Source of the DNA: Amycolatopsis lexingtonensis
Lineage (GTDB): Bacteria; Actinomycetota; Actinomycetes; Mycobacteriales; Pseudonocardiaceae
Assembly (NCBI RefSeq): GCF_014873755.1
Contig: NZ_JADBEG010000001.1
Span: 9,927,001 to 9,991,000 of the forward strand
Reading direction: 5' to 3'
DNA length: 64,000 nucleotides
Below the pieces are notes generated by a model. That model saw only the letters and a list, made by a program, of their open reading frames with translations, was not told where the DNA came from and searched no databases. Numbering within the stretch: the stretch's first letter is position 1; every line of letters starts with the position of its first letter. Positions 8,182 to 17,621 of this stretch are shown here, one piece after another. A program made the translations under genes and the position numbers.

Positions 8182-9729
8182 ATGTACGACTACGTGATCG
8201 TCGGCGCGGGTTCGACGGGGTGCGTGCTGGCGGCCCGGCTGTCGGAGGATCCCGACGTCAAGGTGGCCCTGCTGGAGGCGGGACCGCCGGACGACGCCGA
8301 GGAGATCCACATCCCGGCGGCGTTCAGCCAGCTGTTCCGCACCCGCTACGACTGGGACTACGACACGGCGGAGGAGCCGCACCTCGGCGGCCGCCGGCTC
8401 TACCTCCCGCGCGGCAAGGTGCTGGGCGGCACCAGCTCCACCAACGCGATGCTGTACGTCCGCGGCACGAAGCTCGACTACGACGGCTGGAACCAGCCGG
8501 GCTGGTCGTTCGACGAGGTGCTGCCGTACTTCAAGAAGTCCGAGGACAACGAGCGCGGCGCGTCGGAGTACCACGGCGAGGGCGGTCCGCTGTCCGTTTC
8601 GGACAACCGCTCGCACAACCCGAGCTCGGTGGCGCTCGTCGAGGCCGCCGTGCAGGCCGGCTACAAGGCCACCGACGACTTCAACGGCGCCGAGCTGGAC
8701 GGCTTCGGCGAGTTCCAGCTGACCCAGCGCGACGGCAGGCGGTGGAGCACCGCGGCGGCGTTCCTGCGCCCGGCGCTGGGGCGGCCGAACCTGACCGTGC
8801 TGACGGAGTTCCGCGCGCACAAGGTGATCATCGAGAACGGCCGTGCGGTCGGCGTCACCGGGCAGCAGGGCGACGACGCCCCCGTGGACATCCGCGCCGA
8901 GCGCGAGGTCATCCTCTCGGCCGGGGCGTACAACTCGCCGCAGCTGCTGCAGCTGTCCGGCATCGGCCCGTCGTGCCTGCTCTCGGCGTTCGGGATCCCG
9001 GTCGTCGCCGACAGCCCGCAGGTCGGCCAGAACCTCTCCGACCACGCACTGGTGCCGCTGGTTTCGGTGCACTCGCAGCCGATCAGCATGACCGCGGCGG
9101 CCACCCCGGAGAACTTCCGGCTGTTCATGGAAGAGCAGCGCGGCCCGCTGACCGGCAACGGCCCGGAGGCCGGCGGCTACTTCCGCACCCTGCCGGACCT
9201 GCCCGCCCCGGACGCGGCGATCTTCGCGGCGCCGGTGATGTTCGTCGAGAGCGGGCTCGCCTTCCCCTACGAGCACGCGATTTCCCTCGGCCCGGTGCTC
9301 ATCACGCCGGAGAGCCGGGGCAACATCACGCTGCAGTCGACCAACCCGACGGCGAAACCGCGCATCCTCAACAACTTCTTCGCCGAGGAGTCCGACCTGG
9401 AGACGGGCGTGCGGGCGCTGCGGGTCTCGCTGGAGATCGCGAAGCAGGAAGCCCTGCGGCCGTTCCACGAGTCGTTCTACCAGCTGCCGGCGTCGGAGTC
9501 CGACGAGGACCTCAAGGCCTACCTCCGCCGGTACACCCACTCGATCTTCCACCCCGCGGGCACCTGCGCGATCGGCGAGGTCGTCGACGCCGAGCTGCGC
9601 GTCCAGGGCGTCGACGGCCTGCGGGTGGCCGACTGCTCGGTGATGCCGGTCGTCGGCCGGGGCAACCCGAACGCGTCCGCCATCATGATCGGCGAGAAGG
9701 CCGCCGATCTCATCAAGGAGGCCAGCTGA
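8182..9729 (+). CDS. GMC-family FAD-dependent alcohol oxidoreductase (copy 1)
   Basis: This is a 515-residue protein; the ATG follows TTGGAGAGCAG. The FAD dinucleotide motif is VIVGAGSTGCVLAARL, GMC signature 1 is GKVLGGTSSTNAMLY, and signature 2 is GAYNSPQLLQLSGIGP. The catalytic His lies in SIFHPAGTC near the C-terminus and the partner Asn in GRGNPNAS. Family members oxidise primary alcohols (choline, glucose, polyethylene glycol, aryl alcohols) to aldehydes. It is followed directly by a close paralogue, which suggests two successive or parallel alcohol oxidations. Confidence 0.88.
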   Translation: MYDYVIVGAGSTGCVLAARLSEDPDVKVALLEAGPPDDAEEIHIPAAFSQLFRTRYDWDYDTAEEPHLGGRRLYLPRGKVLGGTSSTNAMLYVRGTKLDYDGWNQPGWSFDEVLPYFKKSEDNERGASEYHGEGGPLSVSDNRSHNPSSVALVEAAVQAGYKATDDFNGAELDGFGEFQLTQRDGRRWSTAAAFLRPALGRPNLTVLTEFRAHKVIIENGRAVGVTGQQGDDAPVDIRAEREVILSAGAYNSPQLLQLSGIGPSCLLSAFGIPVVADSPQVGQNLSDHALVPLVSVHSQPISMTAAATPENFRLFMEEQRGPLTGNGPEAGGYFRTLPDLPAPDAAIFAAPVMFVESGLAFPYEHAISLGPVLITPESRGNITLQSTNPTAKPRILNNFFAEESDLETGVRALRVSLEIAKQEALRPFHESFYQLPASESDEDLKAYLRRYTHSIFHPAGTCAIGEVVDAELRVQGVDGLRVADCSVMPVVGRGNPNASAIMIGEKAADLIKEAS

Positions 9730-11297
9730 TGTACGACTACATCGTGGTCGGCGCGGGCTCCGCGGGCTGCGTGCTCGCGGCCCGGCTGTCCGAAGACCCC
9801 GACGTCAAGGTCGCCCTGGTCGAGGCGGGCGGCACCGACGACGTCGAGAACATCCACATCCCGGCCGTCTTCGGCGACCTGTTCCGCACCCGGGTCGACT
9901 GGGACTACGACTCCCACGAAGAGGAGCAGCTGAACCGGCGGCGGATCTTCCACCCGCGCGGCAAGGTGCTCGGCGGCACCAGCTCGATCAACGCGATGCT
10001 GTACCTGCGCAACAACCGCATCGACTACGACGGCTGGAACCAGCCCGGCTGGAGCTACGACGAGCTGCTCCCGCTGTTCAAGCGCTCGGAGGACAACGAG
10101 CGCGGCGCCTCGGAGTACCACGGCGCGGGCGGGCCACTGTCCGTTTCGGACGGTCGCTCGCTGAACCCGGCGACGACGGCGCTCGTCGAGGCGGCGCTGC
10201 AGGCCGGGCACCCGGCCAACGACGACTTCAACGGCCCCACCCAGGACGGCTTCGGCCGCTTCCAGGTGACCCAGCGCAACGGGCGCCGGTGGAGCACCGC
10301 GCAGGCGTTCCTGCACCCGGCGCTCGAGCGGCCGAACCTGACGCTGATCAAGAACTACCAGGTTTACCGCGTGCTGATCGAAAACGGCCGCGCGATCGGC
10401 GTCACCGGGCGGCAGGTCGACGACGAGCTCACGCTGCACGCCGAGCGCGAGGTCATCCTCTCGGCCGGGGCGTACAACTCGCCGCAGCTGCTGCTGCTCT
10501 CCGGCATCGGCCCGGCCGACCAGCTGCGCGGGCTGGGCATGGACGTCGTCCTCGACCACGCCGAGGTCGGCAAGAACCTGCAGGACCACCCGCTGGTCCC
10601 GCTGATCTACGAACACTCGCAGCCGAACAGCCTGCTGAGCGCGTTCGAGCCGGAGAGCATCCGGGCGTTCCAGGAAGAGGGCCGCGGCCCGCTGACATCC
10701 AATGGCCCCGAGGCAGGCGGGTACGTGCGGACCCAGCCAGGCCTGCCGGGCCCGGACGTCGTGTACTTCGCCGGGCCGATGGAGTTCGCCGACAGCGGCC
10801 TGACGGTGCCGACCCGGCACGCGATCACCTTCGGCCCGGTGCTGCTGACCCAGCGCAGCCGCGGGCAGATCACGCTGGTGGCGGAGGACCCGACGGCCAA
10901 GCCGAAGATCGAGCACCGCTACTTCACCGCGGAGGGCGACATCGACGTCGCGGTGGCCGGCGTCCGGATCGCGATGGACATCGCGAGCCGGCCGGCGTTC
11001 GCGAAGTTCAACGAGCGCCTGCTCAACGCCCCGGCGTCGGACTCCGACGACGACCTGCGCGAGTACGTGCGGCGCTACACGAACTCGATCTTCCACGGCA
11101 GCGGCGCCTGCGGGATGGGCCGGGTCGTCGACCACGAGCTCAAGGTGTACGGCGTCGAAGGCCTCCGGGTCGCCGACGTCTCGGTGATGCCGACCGTCGG
11201 CCGCGGCGCGCCGAACGCGACGGCGATCGTCATCGGGGAGAAGGCCGCGGACCTGGTCCGCGGCGCGCAGTCGACGCCACTGGCCAAGGCGTCCTGA
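9729..11297 (+). CDS. GMC-family FAD-dependent alcohol oxidoreductase (copy 2)
   Basis: The 522-residue protein starts at the ATG that shares one base with the preceding stop (TGATG), so translation is coupled. It is visibly a tandem duplicate of the preceding protein: DYIVVGAGSAGCVLAARLSE, GKVLGGTSSINAMLY and GAYNSPQLLLLSGIGP match throughout. The active-site region differs (SIFHGSGACGMG against SIFHPAGTCAIG), as do the residues after the FAD motif, so the substrate has probably shifted. The catalytic His is kept. Confidence 0.88.
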   Translation: MYDYIVVGAGSAGCVLAARLSEDPDVKVALVEAGGTDDVENIHIPAVFGDLFRTRVDWDYDSHEEEQLNRRRIFHPRGKVLGGTSSINAMLYLRNNRIDYDGWNQPGWSYDELLPLFKRSEDNERGASEYHGAGGPLSVSDGRSLNPATTALVEAALQAGHPANDDFNGPTQDGFGRFQVTQRNGRRWSTAQAFLHPALERPNLTLIKNYQVYRVLIENGRAIGVTGRQVDDELTLHAEREVILSAGAYNSPQLLLLSGIGPADQLRGLGMDVVLDHAEVGKNLQDHPLVPLIYEHSQPNSLLSAFEPESIRAFQEEGRGPLTSNGPEAGGYVRTQPGLPGPDVVYFAGPMEFADSGLTVPTRHAITFGPVLLTQRSRGQITLVAEDPTAKPKIEHRYFTAEGDIDVAVAGVRIAMDIASRPAFAKFNERLLNAPASDSDDDLREYVRRYTNSIFHGSGACGMGRVVDHELKVYGVEGLRVADVSVMPTVGRGAPNATAIVIGEKAADLVRGAQSTPLAKAS

Positions 11298-11316
11298 CGC
11301 GACTCCCCACGCGGAG

Positions 11317-11351
11317 AAAGGGACGGCCGGCACCCGCCGGCCGTCCCTTTC
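11317..11351 (+). terminator. Hairpin terminator after the GMC pair
   Basis: AAAGGGACGGCCGG, loop CACCCG, CCGGCCGTCCCTTT: a 14-bp perfect stem 20 bases after the stop of the second GMC gene, with a short A-rich and T-rich flank on either side. Confidence 0.8.
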
Positions 11352-11376
11352 GCGTCCTCCGCTCCGCTTCGCCTCG

Positions 11377-11463
11377 AGCGCCCCAATGTGGCCTTCGGTG
11401 CGTCACACGCACCCAAGGCGGCCTTCGGTGCGCAAGACGCAACCAAGGCCACATTGGGGCGCT
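11377..11463. repeat. Dispersed intergenic palindrome, family 2 (CCCCAATGTGGC), copy 1
   Basis: The outer arms AGCGCCCCAATGTGGCCTT and AAGGCCACATTGGGGCGCT are perfect inverses. Between them are shorter GGCCTTCGGTGCG and CGCAAGACGCAACC segments that can pair internally. The element lies between the GMC terminator and the permease gene. A second copy with the same arms is at 14557-14642. Its function is unknown; an additional terminator or a mobile palindrome of REP type would fit. Confidence 0.75.
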
Positions 11464-11579
11464 TGGGGACCACCGATCGACCGCCCGGCCAAGTCCGCAG
11501 CGGGGGAGACGAGGGCGGGCCGCCCCCAAGCGAAGACTTGTTCGCGAACCCCATCGCGAGCGAGTGAGAGGAAGAACCC

Positions 11580-13088
11580 GTGAGCGCAGCAACCGACCGC
11601 GGTTCCGGGGACGCGCGACCGGCGTCCCTCCGGCGCACCCTCGGTACTCCCAAAGTCGTCTTCCTGGTCGTGGCCGCCGCGGCGCCGCTGGCCGCGATGG
11701 TCGGCACCGTCCCGCTGGCGTTCGTCATCGGCAACGGGGCCGCCGTGCCGGCGATGTTCGTCTTCGCCGGGCTCACGCTCCTCTGCTTCTCCGTCGGGTA
11801 CGCCGCGATGAGCCGGCGGATCGTGACGTCCGGTGGGTTCTACGGCTACCTCTCGGCCGGGCTCGGGCGGCCGGCCGCGGTCGGGGGCGGGTGGGCCGCC
11901 GTGCTCGCCTACAACACCGCCACCGTCGGCATGACCGGCGCCTTCGCCTACTTCGCGCAGCTCGTCGCGTCCTCCTACGGCCTCGACTGGCCGTGGCCGG
12001 TCTGGGCGGCAATCGGCCTCGCGCTGATGGGCGTGCTGGGCTACCGGAAGATCGACTTCAGCGCCCGCGTACTCGCCGTCCTGATGATCGCCGAGGTCGC
12101 GATCCTGGTGCTGCTGGACGTCGCGGTGCTGCTCCGGCACGGCGGTGGCGCGCTGCCCGCGGCCTCGTTCGACCCGGCGACCATCGTCGGCGCCGGGCTC
12201 GGCGTGTCGCTCATGTTCGCGCTGATCTCCTTCATCGGCTTCGAATCCGCCGCGCTGTACGGCGAAGAGTCGCGCAACCCGCGGCGCAGCGTCCCGCTCG
12301 CCACCTACTGGTCGGTGATCCTGATCGCCGTCTTCTACGCGCTGACGAGCTGGGTCGCGGTCGGCGCCGTCGGGCCGGGGCAGCTGCGGGACGTCGCCGG
12401 GCAGCAGCTCGGCAACCTCTTCGGCGGGCTCACCGACGACTACCTGGGCTCGGCGGTCACCACCGCGATGCAGATCCTGTTGTGCACCAGCCTGTTCGCC
12501 GGGATGCTCGCGATGCACGGCGCCTCGAACCGCTACCTGTTCGCCCTCGGCCGCGACCGCGTGCTGCCCGCCGGGCTCGGCGCGGTGCACCGCAAGCACG
12601 GGTCGCCGCACCGCGCGAGCCTGACGCAGACGGTCTTCACCGTCGCCGTCACCGCGATCTTCGCGATCGCCGGCGCGGACCCGTACGTCAACCTCGCCAC
12701 CACCATGACGGGGCTGGGCACGCTCGGCATCGTCGGGCTGCAGGCGGCCGCGTCCCTCTCGGTCATCGCGTTCTTCCGCCGCCGCCCGGACCGGCACTGG
12801 TGGCGCACCGGGGTCGCGCCCGTCCTGGGACTGCTCGGGCTGGTCGCGTCCGCGGTGCTGGTCATCCAGAACTTCGACCTGCTGACCGGCACGACGAGCA
12901 CGCTGGTCAACTCGCTGCCGTGGGCGTTCGTGGTCGTCGTGGCGGCCGGCGCGGGCTTCGCGCTGTGGCTGCGTGCCCGCCGTCCCGAGCGTTACGCGGC
13001 GCTTTCCCGGATCGCGTCGGAACGCGGCGGGCTGGCGGCGGTCCCGGATCCGCAAGAGCCCGGTGACCGGCGGGCCGAAGCGGCCTGA
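11580..13088 (+). CDS. APC-superfamily amino acid/amine permease
   Basis: The 502-residue membrane protein has about 12 hydrophobic segments, beginning VFLVVAAAAPLAAMVGTVPLAF, and carries the APC motifs GGFYGYLSAGLGRP and ISFIGFESAALYGEESRNPRR. The GTG start overlaps the line of GAGAGGAAGAACCC. The last 40 residues are cytoplasmic and charged. Together with the preceding class III transaminase and GMC oxidoreductases it may import an amine or amino acid precursor. Export of a product is less typical of this family. Confidence 0.85.
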   Translation: MSAATDRGSGDARPASLRRTLGTPKVVFLVVAAAAPLAAMVGTVPLAFVIGNGAAVPAMFVFAGLTLLCFSVGYAAMSRRIVTSGGFYGYLSAGLGRPAAVGGGWAAVLAYNTATVGMTGAFAYFAQLVASSYGLDWPWPVWAAIGLALMGVLGYRKIDFSARVLAVLMIAEVAILVLLDVAVLLRHGGGALPAASFDPATIVGAGLGVSLMFALISFIGFESAALYGEESRNPRRSVPLATYWSVILIAVFYALTSWVAVGAVGPGQLRDVAGQQLGNLFGGLTDDYLGSAVTTAMQILLCTSLFAGMLAMHGASNRYLFALGRDRVLPAGLGAVHRKHGSPHRASLTQTVFTVAVTAIFAIAGADPYVNLATTMTGLGTLGIVGLQAAASLSVIAFFRRRPDRHWWRTGVAPVLGLLGLVASAVLVIQNFDLLTGTTSTLVNSLPWAFVVVVAAGAGFALWLRARRPERYAALSRIASERGGLAAVPDPQEPGDRRAEAA

Positions 13089-13189
13089 GCGGCACTGCGG
13101 GAGATGTCCGCACCGCTTCGCGCCCATACGATTTTCCCTTGGCGGCTGAAGAAAGTCTCCCGCCGACACGTCCTGGAGGAGCCGAAACA

Positions 13190-14545
13190 ATGCGTGTGCA
13201 ATTCGCCATCTGGCCGGCCCCGGCGCACACCTTCCCGCTGGCGCCGCTGGCCTGGGCGCTGAAGTCCGCGGGGCACGAAGTCGTGATCGCCACGCACCCG
13301 GGCGGGGTGGAGACGATCGCGTCGATGGGCATCACCCCGGTCGCGGTCTGCGACATCGACAGCATGCCGATCCCGATGGGCCCCGGCCGGGCCTACGAGA
13401 AGGAGCGGGCGGACCTCGCCGAGATCACCGCGGCCCTCGAAGCACTCGGCTTCGACGCCGACGACCCGGACCGCGAGCACTGGGACGTCTACAGCCAGTA
13501 CTACCTGCCCGCGCAGTGGGACTTCGCGCCGTGGAAGGGTGACCCGAACGAGCCGCTGCCGTTCCTCGACGGCCTCGTCGAGTTCACCAAGGCGTGGAAG
13601 CCGGACCTGGTGATCTGGGACGCCTGCCTGCCCGCCGCCGCGGTGGCGGCGAAGGTCGCCGGCGCGGCGCACGCCCGCTGGTGGACCGCGCCCGACGTCT
13701 TCTGCCGCAGCATCGACAAGTTCAAGGAGTTCACCAGCAAGCCGGGCGCCCCGGAGCTGCCGAACCCGGCGGTCGAGACGGTCCGGGCGGCGGCCGAGCG
13801 CTACGGCGTCGAGATCGACGACGAGCTGCTGTGGGGCCAGTGGACGATCAACTCGCAGCCGCAGGAGATCGGCCCCGAGGTGTCCGCGAACGTCGTCCCG
13901 ATGCGCTGGGTGTCGTACTCGAGCCAGCAGCCGATGCCGGACTGGCTGTACCCGGTGCCGGAGCGCCCCCGCGTCGCGGTGTCGCTCGGCCTGTCCGAGC
14001 GCGCGTTCATGGAGGGCGGCTGGGACCACATCCCGGTGCTGCTGAACGCACTGTCCGAATTGGACGTCGAGGTCGTCGCGACGCTCGACGACCAGCAGCT
14101 GGCGAAGGTCGAGCAGATCCCGGAGAACGTCCGCGTGCTTCCGTTCGTCCCGCTCGACCAGCTGGTCCCGACGTGCTCGCTGCTCATCCACCACGGCGGC
14201 GTCGGCACGGTCATGCCGGCGATCCTGAACAGCGTCCCGCAGCTGCTGGTCGACTTCGTCGGCCACAGCATCCGCGCGAACCCCTCCGGCGCGGCCCGCC
14301 TGGCCCGGTCGCGCTACAGCCTCGGCCCGGCGCTGGCCCGCTTCACCCTGGCGAAGGGCGCGGGCCTGGTGCTGAACGTGGCCGAGCCGGACGCCGCGGT
14401 GATGCGCGAGCAGATCCGCCGGGTCCTGGAGGAGAAGTCCTTCAAGGAGAACGCCCAGCGGCTGCTGAAGGAGATCAACTCGGTCCCCGGCCCGGCCGAG
14501 TACGTGAAGATCCTGGAGCAGCTCACGCTCGACCACCAGAGCTGA
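13190..14545 (+). CDS. GT1 glycosyltransferase (antibiotic EryCIII/DesVII-like branch)
   Basis: This is a 451-residue GT-B protein; the ATG follows GGAGGAGCCGAAACA. The N-terminal acceptor domain starts VQFAIWPAPAHTFPLAPLAWALKSAGHEV. The C-terminal donor domain carries LIHHGGVGTVMPAILNSVPQLL, the PSPG-like nucleotide-sugar signature with the conserved His. The length and N-terminal region resemble glycosyltransferases of macrolide and aromatic polyketide clusters. No P450-like DesVIII helper is beside it. It should transfer a deoxysugar made from the dTDP-sugar genes at 18-24 kb. Confidence 0.88.
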   Translation: MRVQFAIWPAPAHTFPLAPLAWALKSAGHEVVIATHPGGVETIASMGITPVAVCDIDSMPIPMGPGRAYEKERADLAEITAALEALGFDADDPDREHWDVYSQYYLPAQWDFAPWKGDPNEPLPFLDGLVEFTKAWKPDLVIWDACLPAAAVAAKVAGAAHARWWTAPDVFCRSIDKFKEFTSKPGAPELPNPAVETVRAAAERYGVEIDDELLWGQWTINSQPQEIGPEVSANVVPMRWVSYSSQQPMPDWLYPVPERPRVAVSLGLSERAFMEGGWDHIPVLLNALSELDVEVVATLDDQQLAKVEQIPENVRVLPFVPLDQLVPTCSLLIHHGGVGTVMPAILNSVPQLLVDFVGHSIRANPSGAARLARSRYSLGPALARFTLAKGAGLVLNVAEPDAAVMREQIRRVLEEKSFKENAQRLLKEINSVPGPAEYVKILEQLTLDHQS

Positions 14546-14556
14546 GCGGGGTCCCG

Positions 14557-14642
14557 AGCGCCCCAATGTGGCGTTGGTTGCGTCTGACGCACCGAACGCC
14601 ACATTGGGTGCGCTGGACGCACCGAACGCCACATTGGGGCGC
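14557..14642. repeat. Dispersed intergenic palindrome, family 2 (CCCCAATGTGGC), copy 2
   Basis: The outer arms AGCGCCCCAATGTGGCGTT and AACGCCACATTGGGGCGC are inverse. The right half holds a tandem duplication: GACGCACCGAACGCCACATTGGG occurs twice, at about 14586 and 14617. It lies just after a gene end, in the convergent space before 14715. It shares its outer 12-15 bases with the element at 11377-11463. Confidence 0.75.
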
Positions 14643-14654
14643 ATGAGGCGAGGA

Positions 14655-14708
14655 GCGCGAAGGCCGCGGGCCGGGTGCCAGTCACCCGGCCCGCGGCCGT
14701 TTCGCGTG
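14655..14708. terminator. Bidirectional hairpin terminator between two glycosyltransferase genes
   Basis: GCGCGAAGGCCGCGGGCCGGGTG, loop CCAGT, then its near-perfect inverse ending CGCGTGC. With a stem of over 20 bp it can stop both the plus-strand transferase (ending 14545) and the minus-strand transferase (ending 14715). Confidence 0.75.
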
Positions 14709-14714
14709 CGGGGG

Positions 14715-15851
14715 TCAGCCCGCCCGGCGGAGTTCCGGTCGCAGCGCCAGGGGAGTCAGCGTCCGCACGACTTCGGCGGGCGACGGCTGCGCGGCGTTCT
14801 CCGCGGCGACGGCGGCCGCGACTTCGGCGAACCGGGCGTCGGCCAGCAGCCGGGCGCACCCGGCCGCGACGGCCTCGGGCGTGATCTCCCCGGGCGAGAG
14901 CCGCAGCCCGGCACCCGAGCGCACCACGGCTTCCGCGTTGCCGATCTGGTCGTCGAAGTGCGGCAGCACCAGCTGCGGGACCCCGGCTTCGAGCGCCGCC
15001 AGCGACGTCCCGTTGCCGCCGTGGTGGACCACCGCGTCGCACGTCCGCAGCGCCTGCGCGAGCGGGAGCCGCCCCGCGTGGAGCACCGACGACGGGAGCG
15101 TGCCCCACGCCGCCGCCGTCTCGTCGGCCACCGCGACCACCAGCTCGATGTCCAATGTGGACAACTCTTCGAGCAGGGCCAGGAAGAGCCCGGCCGTCCC
15201 CAATCCGGGCAGCACGGTGCCCAGCGTCAAGCACACCCGCGGCCGCCGCGGCGGGACCGCCAGCCAGTCCGGCAGCCGGGCGTCGCCGTTGTAGGGCACG
15301 TGCCGCATGCTCGACTGCTCGGCCGCGTGCAGGTGGCGCAGGCTCGGCGGCCAGGTGCCGACGACGTGGTCCGCGCGCGGCAGCCCGGGCAGGCCCAGCG
15401 CGGACAGCTCGCCGGCGAGCACTTCGTCCGCCGCGGCCCGGTACTCGCGCAGCGCCGGGACGCCCCACTGCAGTTCGACGCCGGGGACGCCGTGCACCGC
15501 CGCCGTGATCGCGCCCGCGGCGGCCGCGCGTTCGTACACCACGAGGTCCGGCTGCCAGCTCTGGGCGAGCCGGAGCGTGCCGACCAGGTTGGCGGCGGAG
15601 ACGCGGGCGAACACCCGGCCGTGGGCGAGCAGGTGCTCGGCGGCGTCGTCGTAGCCGTGGCCGGCGAGGCCGGTGAAGTCCGCCGCGGGCCCGGCGGGTG
15701 TCGCGGGGAGCCCGGCGCGCAGGACCGTCGGCAGGTAGTCCGCCGACGTGGTCACCACGACCTCGGCGCCGGCGGCCCGGTAGGCCCACGCGAGCGGCAC
15801 GAGGGGGAAGAAGTGTCCCGAGAGGGGCACCGTGGCGAAGAGGATCCGCAT
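14715..15851 (-). CDS. GT1 glycosyltransferase
   Basis: The 378-residue protein is a second GT-B glycosyltransferase. The N-terminus is ILFATVPLSGHFFPLVPLAWAYRAAGAEVVV, and the donor motif is CDAVVHHGGNGTSLAALEAGVPQLVLP with the conserved HHGG. It keeps the DDQIGNAEAV acidic residues that contact the sugar. It is shorter than the first transferase and not its close copy, so the two probably attach different sugars or use different acceptors. It diverges from the exporter gene at 16028 across 176 bases, which should hold both promoters. Confidence 0.88.
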   Translation of the reverse strand: MRILFATVPLSGHFFPLVPLAWAYRAAGAEVVVTTSADYLPTVLRAGLPATPAGPAADFTGLAGHGYDDAAEHLLAHGRVFARVSAANLVGTLRLAQSWQPDLVVYERAAAAGAITAAVHGVPGVELQWGVPALREYRAAADEVLAGELSALGLPGLPRADHVVGTWPPSLRHLHAAEQSSMRHVPYNGDARLPDWLAVPPRRPRVCLTLGTVLPGLGTAGLFLALLEELSTLDIELVVAVADETAAAWGTLPSSVLHAGRLPLAQALRTCDAVVHHGGNGTSLAALEAGVPQLVLPHFDDQIGNAEAVVRSGAGLRLSPGEITPEAVAAGCARLLADARFAEVAAAVAAENAAQPSPAEVVRTLTPLALRPELRRAG

Positions 15852-16027
15852 CGTTCGAGGTTCCCAGCCGCCCGCCGCCGCCAGCGTCTCGTCGATTGCT
15901 TGCGGACTTCGTGACGCAGAGCAATGAGAAAGATGCGGCCGTCATCGAGAGTGACCGACGATCAGTGTTGGACGAGTCACGCCACGTGATTCTTGAAACG
16001 ATTCAGACAAAACACTCAAAGGGGATC

Positions 16028-17620
16028 ATGACCACCAACAGCTCGACGCCCCCAGGCGAGCTGGCGGGCAAGAAGGAGTGGATCGGCCTTGCCGTCCTCA
16101 TCCTCCCGACCCTGCTGCTGTCACTGGACCTGAGCGTCCTCATCCTGGCGATTCCCCACGTCACCGCGGACCTGCACCCCAGCAGCGCGCAGATGCTGTG
16201 GATCGTCGACATCTACGGCTTCACCATCGCCGGGCTCCTCGTCACCATGGGCAACCTAGGCGACCGCATCGGGCACCGGAAGCTGCTGATGATCGGCGCG
16301 GCGCTGTTCAGCGTCGCCTCGGCGGTGGCGGCCTGGTCGTCCAGCGCGGAGATGCTGATCGCCGCCCGCGCGGGCCTCGGCATCGCCGGCTCCACGCTGA
16401 TGCCCACGATGCTGGGCCTGATCTCCACGATGTTCCGCAACGCGAAGCAGCGCGCGGTCGCGATCAGCGTCCAGACGAGCTTCTTCATGGTCGGCATGGC
16501 GATCGGCCCGCTGGTCGGCGGCGTGATGCTGTCGGCGTTCTGGTGGGGTTCGGTGTTCCTGCTCGGCCTGCCGGTGATGGGGCTGCTGCTGGTCGTGGCG
16601 CCGATCCTGCTGCCGGAGCACAAAGCCGCCGGCGCCGGCGGCTTCAAGCTCGACCTGGTCAGCATCGTGCTGTCGATGGCCACCATCCTGCCGGTCATCT
16701 ACGGCCTCAAGGAACTCGCACGCGGCAGCTCGGTCGTGGTGTCGCTGGTGGTCCTCGCGGCGGGCCTGCTCTTCGGGGTGGCGTTCGTCCGGCGGCAGCG
16801 CCGGCTGGCCGACCCGCTGCTGGACGTGCGGCTGCTCGGCCGCCCGGCCTTCAGCGGCGCGCTGGGCATGATGCTGCTCGGCGGGTCCACGATCAGCGGC
16901 ATCATCCTGCTGTTCAACCAGTACCTGCAGCTGGTGCTCGGCCTGTCGCCGCTGAACTCCGGCCTCTGGCTGATCCCGTACACCGTCGGCATGGTGGCCG
17001 GGTACATGGTGTCGCCGGGCCTGGCCCAGCGGTTCCGCCCGGCGGTCGTCATCGCGGCCGGGATGATGGTCTCCCTGGTCGGTTTCGTGCTGCTCACGCA
17101 GGTGCCGGCGAGTGGCGGCCTGGTCATCACGGTGCTCGGCACGGTGCTGGCGACCGCCGGTCTCTCGCCGATGCTGGTGCTGGGCATCGGCCTGGTGATG
17201 GGCTCGGCGCCGCCGGAGAAGGCCGGGGCGGCGGGCGCGATCTCGCAGACGAGCAACGAGCTCGGGGTCGCGTTCGGCATCGCGGTGTTCGGCTCGATCG
17301 CCACGGCCGTCTACCGCGGCGTGGCCGAGGTCCCGGCCGGGGTGCCCGCCGACGTCGCCGCGGCCGCCCGCGAAGGCATCGCCGAGGGCACGGCCGCGGC
17401 CGGCACCCTGCCCGGTGACCTCGCCGGTTCGCTGCTGACCGCCATCCGCGAGGCCTTCACCAGCGGGTTCGCCGGTGCGGCGATCGTCTGCGCGGTCCTC
17501 ATGGTGGTGCTCGCCGCGGTGGCGCTGCTGCTGTTCCGGCACGTGCCGAAGAGCGGCCAGGAACCCGCGCCGGCCGCGGAGTCCATTCCGGACGAAGTGC
17601 CGGCCGGCGAGACGGTGTAG
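16028..17620 (+). CDS. DHA2-family MFS drug exporter (14 TM)
   Basis: This is a 530-residue, very hydrophobic protein. Motif A is GNLGDRIGHRKLL after helix 2, and the antiporter motif C is MVGMAIGPLVGGVML. About 14 membrane segments and a 35-residue acidic cytoplasmic tail match proton-coupled SmvA/QacA-type pumps. The ATG after AAAGGGGATC is chosen; upstream in-frame codons have no ribosome binding site. It probably exports the glycosylated product and gives self-resistance. It ends one base from the converging methyltransferase gene. Confidence 0.9.
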   Translation: MTTNSSTPPGELAGKKEWIGLAVLILPTLLLSLDLSVLILAIPHVTADLHPSSAQMLWIVDIYGFTIAGLLVTMGNLGDRIGHRKLLMIGAALFSVASAVAAWSSSAEMLIAARAGLGIAGSTLMPTMLGLISTMFRNAKQRAVAISVQTSFFMVGMAIGPLVGGVMLSAFWWGSVFLLGLPVMGLLLVVAPILLPEHKAAGAGGFKLDLVSIVLSMATILPVIYGLKELARGSSVVVSLVVLAAGLLFGVAFVRRQRRLADPLLDVRLLGRPAFSGALGMMLLGGSTISGIILLFNQYLQLVLGLSPLNSGLWLIPYTVGMVAGYMVSPGLAQRFRPAVVIAAGMMVSLVGFVLLTQVPASGGLVITVLGTVLATAGLSPMLVLGIGLVMGSAPPEKAGAAGAISQTSNELGVAFGIAVFGSIATAVYRGVAEVPAGVPADVAAAAREGIAEGTAAAGTLPGDLAGSLLTAIREAFTSGFAGAAIVCAVLMVVLAAVALLLFRHVPKSGQEPAPAAESIPDEVPAGETV

Positions 17621-17621
17621 C

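Noticed and set aside
15852..16027. Inverted repeat around CTTGAAACGATTCAG as a TetR-type operator
   Set aside because: The symmetry is short and imperfect, and no TetR gene is adjacent.
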